In this document: piece after piece, positions 15,921 through 23,024 of the stretch
Layout: every line of letters starts with the position of its first letter
Position numbering within the stretch: the first letter of the stretch is position 1
Origin: Komagataeibacter xylinus
Lineage (GTDB): Bacteria; Pseudomonadota; Alphaproteobacteria; Acetobacterales; Acetobacteraceae
Direction of reading: 5' to 3'
Assembly (NCBI RefSeq): GCF_009834365.1
Contig: NZ_CP041348.1
Location: forward strand, 2,455,001-2,519,000
DNA: 64,000 nt
Made by a program: the position numbers and the translations under genes
The notes under the pieces: generated by a model
Database searches by the model: none
Told to the model about the DNA's origin: nothing
Seen by the model: only the letters and a program-made list of their open reading frames with translations

Positions 15921-18026
15921 ATGAACAGCGAAAGTCGTCTTTCACGCAAGCAGGCCGGCACTCCCGGCCCCGACAAGACCGAATCCCGCCCCGATTCCGC
16001 TCCGGCGGCGGCTTTCAGGGGCATTGACAACAGCCTGACGCACACCATTTCCGCCGCCTGCAAATGGCTGATGGAACAGCAAAAGCCCGATGGCCACTGG
16101 GTCGGGTCGGTCGCGTCAAACGCCTCGATGGAGGCCGAATGGTGCCTGGCCCTGTGGTTCCTTGGCCTTGAGGACCACTCCCTGCGCCCCCGCCTGGGCA
16201 AGGCCCTGCTGGAAATGCAGCGCGAGGATGGCTCATGGGGCATCTATTACGGCGCGGGCAATGGCGATATCAACGCCACTGTCGAATCCTATGCTGCCCT
16301 GCGCTCGCTGGGTTATGCCGCCGATGACCCCGCCCTGAGCCGGGCGGCTACATGGATCGCGAGCAAGGGCGGCCTGCGCAACGTGCGCGTGTTCACCCGT
16401 TACTGGCTGGCCCTGATTGGGGAATGGCCGTGGGAAAAAACGCCCAACCTGCCGCCTGAAATTATCTGGTTTCCCAACAAATTCGTTTTCTCAATCTACA
16501 ATTTCGCGCAGTGGGCGCGCGCGACACTGGTGCCGCTGGCCATCCTGTCCGCGCGGCGCTCCTCACGCCCCCTGCGCCCGCAGGACCGGCTTGATGCGCT
16601 GTTTCCCGCAGGGCGCGAGAATTTCGATTACGAACTGCCTCCGCGTGATGGGCAGGATCTGTGGGCCACCTTCTTCCGCAAGACCGATCGCGCGCTGCAC
16701 TGGCTGCAGACGAAATTCCTCAAACGCAACACCATGCGCGAGGCCGCGATCCGGCACATGCTGGAATGGATCATCCGCCACCAGGATGCCGATGGCGGCT
16801 GGGGCGGCATCCAGCCGCCATGGGTCTATGGCCTGATGGCGCTGCATGGCGAGGACTACCAGTTCCATCACCCCGTCATGGCCAAGGGACTGGCTGCGCT
16901 GGATGATCCCGGCTGGCGCTATGACCGGGGCGATGCAAGCTGGGTGCAGGCCACCAACAGCCCGGTATGGGACACCATGCTTGCGCTGATGGCCCTGCAT
17001 GATGCTGATGCCGAGACCAATTTCTCCCCCGAGATGGACAAGGCACTGGGCTGGCTGCTTGAGCGGCAGGTGCGGGTGAAGGGCGACTGGTCCGTCAAGC
17101 TGCCGGATCTGGAACCCGGTGGCTGGGCGTTTGAATACGCCAATGACCGTTACCCCGATACCGATGATACCGCCGTGGCCCTGATTGCACTGGCCGCCTG
17201 CCGCGACCGGGAGGAATGGAAGGGCAGGGGCGTCGAGGCCGCCATTACCCGCGGTGTGAACTGGCTTGTGGGCATGCAGAGCACCTGCGGCGGCTGGGGC
17301 GCGTTTGACAAGGATAACAACCGCGCCCTGCTGTCCAAGATCCCGTTCTGTGATTTTGGCGAGGCACTCGACCCGCCTTCCGTCGATGTAACGGCGCATG
17401 TGCTCGAGGCCTTTGGCGTGCTGGGCCTGCCGCGCGACATGCCTGCGCTCCAGCGCGGGCTGGCCTATATCCGCGCCGAGCAGGAAGCCGATGGCCCGTG
17501 GTTTGGCCGCTGGGGCGTCAATTACCTGTATGGCACGGGCGCGGTGCTGCCCGCCCTTGCCGCCATTGGCGAGGACATGACCCAGCCTTACATTGCCAAG
17601 GCGTGTGACTGGCTTGTGGCCCACCAGCAGGAAAATGGCGGCTGGGGCGAAAGCTGCGCATCCTACATGGAGATTGCCTCTATCGGGCGCGGGCCGACCA
17701 CGCCATCACAGACTGCCTGGGCGCTGATGGGGCTGATCGCGGCCAACCGCAAGCAGGACCATGAGGCCATCGTGCGTGGCTGCCGCTACCTGATCGACCT
17801 GCAACAGCCTGATGGCCGCTGGGATGAAAAGGAGTTCACCGGCACCGGCTTCCCCGGTTACGGGGTGGGGCAGACCATCAAGCTCGATGACCCGGCCCTG
17901 ACAAGCCGCCTGCAGCAGGGCGCGGAACTCTCGCGCGCGTTCATGCTGCGCTATGACCTGTACCGGCAGTTTTTCCCCATCATGGCGCTGAGCCGGGCGT
18001 CACGCCTGCTTAAAAGCAGCACCTGA
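15921..18026 (+). CDS. shc: squalene-hopene cyclase
   Basis: A 701-residue class II terpene cyclase that turns squalene into hopene, the first step of hopanoid synthesis at the membrane. The protonating DXDDTA motif is at 413-418 (DTDDTA), and many QW repeats are visible (for example DGSWGIYYG, DGGWGG, GGWGAFDKDNN, NGGWGES, DGRWDEKEFTG). The C-terminal motif GTGFPGYGVGQTIKL is also standard. Length is at the upper end because of a polar N-terminal extension of about 30 residues. Starts at 15912 or a TTG at 15876 overlapping the tetR stop are alternatives. Hopanoids give acetic acid bacteria acid and ethanol tolerance. Confidence 0.95.
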   Translation: MNSESRLSRKQAGTPGPDKTESRPDSAPAAAFRGIDNSLTHTISAACKWLMEQQKPDGHWVGSVASNASMEAEWCLALWFLGLEDHSLRPRLGKALLEMQREDGSWGIYYGAGNGDINATVESYAALRSLGYAADDPALSRAATWIASKGGLRNVRVFTRYWLALIGEWPWEKTPNLPPEIIWFPNKFVFSIYNFAQWARATLVPLAILSARRSSRPLRPQDRLDALFPAGRENFDYELPPRDGQDLWATFFRKTDRALHWLQTKFLKRNTMREAAIRHMLEWIIRHQDADGGWGGIQPPWVYGLMALHGEDYQFHHPVMAKGLAALDDPGWRYDRGDASWVQATNSPVWDTMLALMALHDADAETNFSPEMDKALGWLLERQVRVKGDWSVKLPDLEPGGWAFEYANDRYPDTDDTAVALIALAACRDREEWKGRGVEAAITRGVNWLVGMQSTCGGWGAFDKDNNRALLSKIPFCDFGEALDPPSVDVTAHVLEAFGVLGLPRDMPALQRGLAYIRAEQEADGPWFGRWGVNYLYGTGAVLPALAAIGEDMTQPYIAKACDWLVAHQQENGGWGESCASYMEIASIGRGPTTPSQTAWALMGLIAANRKQDHEAIVRGCRYLIDLQQPDGRWDEKEFTGTGFPGYGVGQTIKLDDPALTSRLQQGAELSRAFMLRYDLYRQFFPIMALSRASRLLKSST

Positions 18027-18032
18027 AACACA

Positions 18033-18059
18033 GGCAGGCGCATTTAAAATGCGCCTGCC
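18033..18059. repeat. 27-base perfect palindrome after shc
   Basis: GGCAGGCGCATTT and AAATGCGCCTGCC flank a single central A, seven bases past the shc stop. It would form a strong hairpin in the shc 3' UTR. Only a short CTTTT follows. It stands before repeat R5 and a second terminator hairpin, so three structures are stacked here. Confidence 0.65.
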
Positions 18060-18079
18060 CATCTGACTTTTAAAAAACT

Positions 18080-18118
18080 GAAAGAAGTTTTTGGTGAAGC
18101 TGTTTTCAAAAAGCTTCA
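18080..18118 (+). repeat. 3'-UTR hairpin repeat, copy R5 (AAGCTT subtype)
   Basis: GAAAGAAGTTTTTGG leads into TGAAGCT (18095-18101) and AGCTTCA (18112-18118). The leader is that of the main family but the stem core is GAAGCT instead of GCCGCC. Confidence 0.6.
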
Positions 18119-18152
18119 AAACAGCGCTGCCTTAAATAAAGCAGCGCTGTTT
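18119..18152. terminator. bidirectional terminator between shc and the convergent gene
   Basis: AAACAGCGCTGC and GCAGCGCTGTTT are perfect 12-base arms around a 10-base AT loop, followed on the plus strand by ATTTTT and preceded by AAA on the other. The right arm reaches into the stop codon of the minus-strand gene. Confidence 0.75.
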
Positions 18153-18714
18153 ATTTTTCCGTCCCGTCTTTCCTTGTTGTGGCGGGGCTGGCTTCAATCC
18201 CGTTCGGCCGGGCTTTCATGGCATCAGCGGCGGGCACGCCATGCAGGCGCATGGCTACGATCCTGCGCAGGATCGGCTCCTTGGCGCGCGATAATGCTGC
18301 TATCAGCAGCCTGTCCATGCCGGTCTTGCGCAACACAAGCTGTACATGTGGCGGCAGGTGCGCAATGACCAGATTGGCAAATCGGGCAATGATCAGTTCA
18401 TCGGCCAGAATATTGAACACACTGGAAGAGGCGACCTGCCGGATGGTCTGCTCGATCAGCGGGCCATATTTTTCCAGAAGTTCGGAATCCCTGATGGACA
18501 GGGTCCTGTTGCGCAGCCACTGGATTTTCTCCTGCGAGGCGTCGCTTCTGTAATAGTCTTTTACTCCTTTCCTGACCCGGCCCGTTCTTTCGCCTACCGC
18601 AGCGATCCTTGATTTCAGCCATCCCTTTTTGCCACCATTTTCAGGGGGCAGGGGGGTATCATCGCCTTCCGGGCTGCCCTGCGCGGCTTCGGTGTGTTCG
18701 TGGTCTGCTGTCAT
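18151..18714 (-). CDS. hypothetical cytoplasmic protein
   Basis: About 187 residues, unrecognised. A polar, acidic N-terminus with prolines is followed by a basic stretch (GGKKGWLKSR, RKGVKDYYR) and a mostly helical C-terminal half (LLEKYGPLIEQTIRQVASSSVFNILADELIIARFANLVIAHLP, interrupted hydrophobic runs) but no clear transmembrane helix or signal peptide. GGAG lies 6 bases before the ATG at 18714 and only 3 before the one at 18717, so the former is preferred. It is divergent from a small lipoprotein gene. Confidence 0.65.
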   Translation of the reverse strand: MTADHEHTEAAQGSPEGDDTPLPPENGGKKGWLKSRIAAVGERTGRVRKGVKDYYRSDASQEKIQWLRNRTLSIRDSELLEKYGPLIEQTIRQVASSSVFNILADELIIARFANLVIAHLPPHVQLVLRKTGMDRLLIAALSRAKEPILRRIVAMRLHGVPAADAMKARPNGIEASPATTRKDGTEK

Positions 18715-18871
18715 CATGTTCTCCGGCCGGGCGTGGCTAATGGGGGCATGGGTGTTGATAAAGGATGGCCAATGCCTGTCGGTTAATCAGGCATAAAGCC
18801 TAGTTTATTGACATCTATGGGTACCTTTATCATAAGCACGGCCTCAATTCCTGCCCGTGAAAGAACTCACC

Positions 18872-19222
18872 ATGCGTTTTTCAGTTAAATCCCTGCGTTC
18901 CGGCCTGGTGCTGCTTCCCGTGCTGGCGCTGACGGCCTGTGGCGGCCCCTCGACGAGCGACATACAGACGGCGCTGGACAAGAGCATGAAGCAGGAGCTT
19001 GACCAGGCAAACCACCTCAGCATGGAGTTGATCGGGCGGCCCAACCCGCTCGTGTCACAGAACCCGCAGGTCAAGGTTGTTGATAGCGACTGCCACACGA
19101 AGGAAGGCGAGGACTCCATCTACACCTGCAAGATCACGCTGAAAAACGCGCAAGGCGACGTGCGCGAGGCTACCGTGCCGGTAAAAAAGGTCGAGGGTGA
19201 ATGGGTTATTCTGAAAAACTGA
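18872..19222 (+). CDS. small lipoprotein
   Basis: A 116-residue protein with a lipoprotein signal peptide; the lipobox LTAC puts the lipidated cysteine near residue 23. The mature domain carries two further cysteines (DCHTK and YTCK) likely to form a disulfide, and an ending KVEGEWVILKN typical of small beta-sandwich envelope proteins. Function unknown. GAAAGA upstream supports the ATG at 18872; the longer frame from 18857 would put charged residues before the signal peptide. Confidence 0.72.
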   Translation: MRFSVKSLRSGLVLLPVLALTACGGPSTSDIQTALDKSMKQELDQANHLSMELIGRPNPLVSQNPQVKVVDSDCHTKEGEDSIYTCKITLKNAQGDVREATVPVKKVEGEWVILKN

Positions 19223-19290
19223 AAAGGTTTTTGGAGAATAACTGAAGTTTTGGAATGCCGCCTTTTTTTAAGACGGCATTCCCTGTAGTT
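19221..19290 (+). repeat. 3'-UTR hairpin repeat, copy R6
   Basis: GAAAAGGTTTTTGG and a second AAGTTTTGG precede arms GGAATGCCG (19252-19260) and CGGCATTCC (19274-19282) with a T-run in the loop. It begins at the stop codon of the small lipoprotein. On the opposite strand the hairpin could end the tannase transcript. Confidence 0.65.
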
Positions 19291-19298
19291 TTTAAAAA

Positions 19299-20906
19299 TT
19301 ATTTCGTGCCTGGCGTAACGCAGGCAAAGCTTCGGGCATCATCCATGTCGCCCTGCCCATCATAGCGCGCAACAGCGGGCCAGGCGCAGAGCGGGCGGGT
19401 GCGGACAATCCTGCCCTCGTCAACGCGGGCCGCAACGATCATGTCAGGCGCCTGCCCGTGGCTGACCCAGTTATCGATTGCACCGAGCTTGCTGAAGGTG
19501 TCACACCCGGCACCACCGTGGCAGTGCTCCATGCCGGGAATGGTGATGAGCCTGACCCCGTCATGCCCGGCAGCCCCCGCGTGGCGCTGCACGGCCTGAT
19601 AGTAGGTGGCAAGCTGCTGGGGATTATGGCCGTCATTCCAGCCGATATAGAGCAGCAGCCTGCCCCCGCGGGCGAGGAAGGGCGCAAGGTTGTCATCCAC
19701 ATGCAGGAGCGGGCCGACCTTGCGGGTGGCTTCCTGCACGTCGGTATCCCATTTCAGGGTGGTCCAGTCCCAGTCCGGGTTCTGGAAGGCTGCGTATCTG
19801 AACAGGTCGAGCGCTACGGGGAAGGCCTTGCCATCCGCTGAAAAACCATCCTCGCTGCCCTTGGCCGGGCCGGGGAAGATGACCGTGTGCGTCAGCGGGT
19901 CAACGGGGCCCTGATAGATGTTGCGCGCGGCACGTACTTCGTCGGCGGTCAGGCAATTGGTCGTGTTGCTGCCCGTTGCGCACAGAAGCTGTTCGGGCCT
20001 GAAGGCGCAGCGGTCCGGTTCATCCACAAAGCCCTGTTTTTTGCCTACCGGTCCCGCGCAGGCATTCATGACCGCCGTATTGAGCAGCCGGAACTTGTCG
20101 CGTGATACGCGCAGCGCCGGATCATGATAGCTCATCCACCCCGCCCAGAGCTGTTCGGCATTGAAGTTGACAATCGGGTTGGGCGGCGCGCCCGCTACAA
20201 TGCCGTCATAATCCTCAGGGTAGCGTTTTGCTTCGATCAGCCCTTCCAGACCGCCGAGCGAGCAGCCGATCCAGTAGGCATGCGTGGCCTCGTGGCCATA
20301 GAATGTCCTGACCAGCGCCTTGGCCGCGACCGTCATCAGGTGGTCGGCGCGGTAGGCGTAGTCGATCATTTTCTCGGGGTGGCCCAGCGTAAAGCGCCCG
20401 CCCTGGCCCTCCGGGGTGGCGCTGTCATGCCCGGTATCGGTGCTGGCTACCGCATAGCCTTCGCTCAGGCCGGTGGCCATGCCATCATACATGAGCGAGC
20501 CTGCCCAGCCAAAATTGCCCACCCCCAGCAACCTGCCGTTCCACCCCTTGAGCGGCAGCCAGATTTCGGTGCGGATATGGGAATCCGCCGTTGGGTGGAG
20601 CGTGATGGCCACGCGGCAGAAGGCGGGGTTCGCGGCCTCGGTCGGGTGCCCGGCCAGGTTCATGCCCGGTGTGGACATGATGTGGCTGAGCTGGTCCTGC
20701 GGTGCGTGCCAGCTTCCGGCTTTTACGGTTTCAACGGTGGTAAAGGTGGCATCAGGCAGGGCGTGGCGGGCAAGGTCGCTACACCCTGTAGCCCGTGCCG
20801 TGCAGACCCCGGCCATCATGAACGGGGCGGCAAGCAGGGCACCTGCCACGGCGCGCCGGTAAGCACGCCATGAAGGGCGCGCGGGCAGGGGATCGGGGTG
20901 AGGCAT
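19299..20906 (-). CDS. tannase/feruloyl esterase family secreted esterase
   Basis: A 535-residue alpha/beta-hydrolase of the tannase/feruloyl esterase family, which splits esters of phenolic acids such as gallate, ferulate or MHET-like compounds. A signal peptide of about 39 residues ends ATARA-type (CTARA). The family's CS-D-HC arrangement is present: Cys215-Ser216 (IGCSLGG), Asp in YIGWNDGH, and His461-Cys462 (MEHCHGG), where the two cysteines bridge the triad. The ATG at 20906 has AGGA seven bases upstream. Expected location is periplasm or outside. Substrate unknown; use on plant phenolics would fit an acetic acid bacterium of fruit or vinegar. Confidence 0.87.
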   Translation of the reverse strand: MPHPDPLPARPSWRAYRRAVAGALLAAPFMMAGVCTARATGCSDLARHALPDATFTTVETVKAGSWHAPQDQLSHIMSTPGMNLAGHPTEAANPAFCRVAITLHPTADSHIRTEIWLPLKGWNGRLLGVGNFGWAGSLMYDGMATGLSEGYAVASTDTGHDSATPEGQGGRFTLGHPEKMIDYAYRADHLMTVAAKALVRTFYGHEATHAYWIGCSLGGLEGLIEAKRYPEDYDGIVAGAPPNPIVNFNAEQLWAGWMSYHDPALRVSRDKFRLLNTAVMNACAGPVGKKQGFVDEPDRCAFRPEQLLCATGSNTTNCLTADEVRAARNIYQGPVDPLTHTVIFPGPAKGSEDGFSADGKAFPVALDLFRYAAFQNPDWDWTTLKWDTDVQEATRKVGPLLHVDDNLAPFLARGGRLLLYIGWNDGHNPQQLATYYQAVQRHAGAAGHDGVRLITIPGMEHCHGGAGCDTFSKLGAIDNWVSHGQAPDMIVAARVDEGRIVRTRPLCAWPAVARYDGQGDMDDARSFACVTPGTK

Positions 20907-21058
20907 GCGAAGGTCCTGGCGGCTCATTGCAGGGAAAACAGGTGTCATGCGCCGGATCGGGTCATGACGGCTGCCCCCATTGTGGTCCCGAATGCCCAAG
21001 GGTGGAAGCCCCCGGGCCACGGGCAGGCGGGGGCCTCAGTCCAGCGCGGGCCGCAGCC

Positions 21059-22525
21059 TCAGCGCCATGCGCTCACGGCCTCCAGTCCCGTCTGCAACAG
21101 TTGCGCCGCCCGTTCGGGGCTTTCGGCCTCCACATACACGCGCAGTTCCGGCGCGTTGCCTGAAGGGCGGAGGTGAATGACCTCGCTGCCCGCAAAGGTC
21201 ATGCGCAGGCCATCGGTTTCATCCACATAGGCCAGCGTGCCGCAGGCATCGGTCAGGCCCAGCGCGTCCGCCCCCTGTGCCGGGTTGCTACGCAGGGCGG
21301 CGATATGGGCGGTGCTCTGGTCGGTGGGCATGTCTTTGAGCCGGTCGCTCAGCGTAAAGCGGCGGGGCAGCGTGGCGACAAGTCCGGCAAGGTCGGTGCC
21401 GGCCTCGCGCGCGGCCACGAGCGCGCAGATCATGGGCAGAACGGAATCCCGCGTAGGCAGTGCTGCCAGCACGCGCCCGCCGCGCGTGACCGGACTTGCC
21501 AGCAGAAAACCGCCATTGGCTTCATACCCGACCGAGGGTTCATGCCCGTCAACCGCCGCCTGCGTCATGGCCGCGACCACGTAGGGCGAGCCGATGCGCG
21601 TGCGCTGCACCTTATGGGCAAAGCCTGCCTGCTCCAGCGCCGTGTTGCTGCTGACCGGGGTTGCCACGGCGCGGGCGGCCAGGAAACGGGCGGCCAGAAT
21701 GCCCAGCACGTCGCCGCGCAGCCATGCGCCATGGCGGTCGGCCAGCAGCGGGCGGTCGGAATCGCCATCGGTGGTCAGGATGGCATCAAGCGTGCCATCG
21801 GCGGCCCATTCGCGGGCGAGGGCGGCATCCTCGGGGCGGACGGCTTCGGTATCAACGGGGATGAAACTGTCCATGCGGCCCAGTGGTACGGCAGTGGCGC
21901 CAAGGGCCTCGACAATCTGCACCAGCACGTCGCGCCCCACGGCGGAATGCTGGTAGATGCCCAGTTTCAGTCCCGCCAGCGCATCGGCACCAAAAAAGTC
22001 ACGGTACCGGGCCACAAAGCCGGGCACCACATCGGTTACGGGCGGCAGGTCGGGTGGTGCCGTCAGCGTGCCTTCGGCATCGAACCAGCCTTCGGGCAGG
22101 TTGACGTCAAGCCCGCGCATCGCGGCTTCATCGGGTTTGAGGAACTCGCCGCGCGCGCGGTTGAACTTGATGCCGTTGCGATCGGCCGGAATATGGCTGC
22201 CCGTGACCATGAGCGAGGGCATGCCATGCGCAAACGCATGCAGGCACAAAGCGGGCGTTGGCACATAACCGCAAAAGACCGGCACGCCGCGCATGTAACG
22301 GATCGCGGCCGCACAGGCGCGCAGGATGCGGGGCGTGCTCGGGCGCAGATCCCCCGCCACGGCCACTGATGCGCCGGGCGCGAACTCGCCAAGGCTGGCC
22401 AGGTGCCGCAGGTAGCCCACGGTGTAGGCGAAGCAGACCGAATCCTTCATCGCGCTGACAAGGCCGCGCGCGCCGCTCGTTCCAAACGCGACACCGGAAT
22501 GCTGCATCCACTGGGCTATCTTCAT
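21059..22525 (-). CDS. phosphomannomutase/phosphoglucomutase family enzyme
   Basis: A 488-residue alpha-D-phosphohexomutase. Domain signatures in order: GTSGARG (15-21), active-site loop TGSHIPADRNG with Ser110, metal loop DGDSDR (253-258), sugar loop YEANGG and C-terminal phosphate loop RPSGNAPELRVYVEA. The active loop differs from the usual TASHNP by Gly and Ile, a variant I associate with an alphaproteobacterial subgroup. It would supply mannose-1-P or glucose-1-P for nucleotide sugars, which feed LPS, exopolysaccharide and, if this is Komagataeibacter, cellulose. The frame is open upstream to 22819 but the family homology starts at 22525. Confidence 0.85.
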   Translation of the reverse strand: MKIAQWMQHSGVAFGTSGARGLVSAMKDSVCFAYTVGYLRHLASLGEFAPGASVAVAGDLRPSTPRILRACAAAIRYMRGVPVFCGYVPTPALCLHAFAHGMPSLMVTGSHIPADRNGIKFNRARGEFLKPDEAAMRGLDVNLPEGWFDAEGTLTAPPDLPPVTDVVPGFVARYRDFFGADALAGLKLGIYQHSAVGRDVLVQIVEALGATAVPLGRMDSFIPVDTEAVRPEDAALAREWAADGTLDAILTTDGDSDRPLLADRHGAWLRGDVLGILAARFLAARAVATPVSSNTALEQAGFAHKVQRTRIGSPYVVAAMTQAAVDGHEPSVGYEANGGFLLASPVTRGGRVLAALPTRDSVLPMICALVAAREAGTDLAGLVATLPRRFTLSDRLKDMPTDQSTAHIAALRSNPAQGADALGLTDACGTLAYVDETDGLRMTFAGSEVIHLRPSGNAPELRVYVEAESPERAAQLLQTGLEAVSAWR

Positions 22526-23024
22526 GGGTTCTTTCTCGCTCCTGACCAATCCTGCGCGGGCTTTCGCGCCTGCCTGCACACAACGCAGGCGCGCGGGCAG
22601 GCGTTTATACAAACAATCGTGCCCGGTTGTTGCGACACGGGTCGTGCTTCCTGCCGCCTGCCCCCGCCGCGCGGGCCAGCGTGGGGCAGGGGCATGGCGC
22701 AAATAAGGCGGGCGGGAAGGGGGCGAAGAGTGCGATATTGTATGAATGGCTGATCTATACTGTGTTTTTGGTTTTTGTTCATAAAAACATAATAAAAATG
22801 TATCGAAAACATAACACATGCGGGCAGGCGCGGCGGCTAGATGAAGAGGCCGTGGTTAAGGAATGATGAATATGGCCTGCCGGTTCGTTGCGACATCATG
22901 ATGTGCCCGTACGTCGATTGCGCACGGCCCCGTTCTTCGGGCCGGTAGGGCAGGCAGTCATGCGCTTTTTGAACGCAGGCGCAGGCATGGCGCCCTCCGA
23001 TTTGAAATGGTTGTGGAACATTGC
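22526..23024. other. 499-base divergent intergenic region
   Basis: No gene found. A 9-base-pair hairpin (CGCGCCTGC 22565-22573 with GCAGGCGCG 22585-22593) lies in the phosphomutase leader, an AT-rich promoter-like block is at 22735-22815, and a 6-base-pair hairpin (CGGCCC/GGGCCG, 22925-22944) lies in the leader of the GGDEF-EAL gene. No match to the c-di-GMP-I riboswitch core is visible. Confidence 0.5.
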
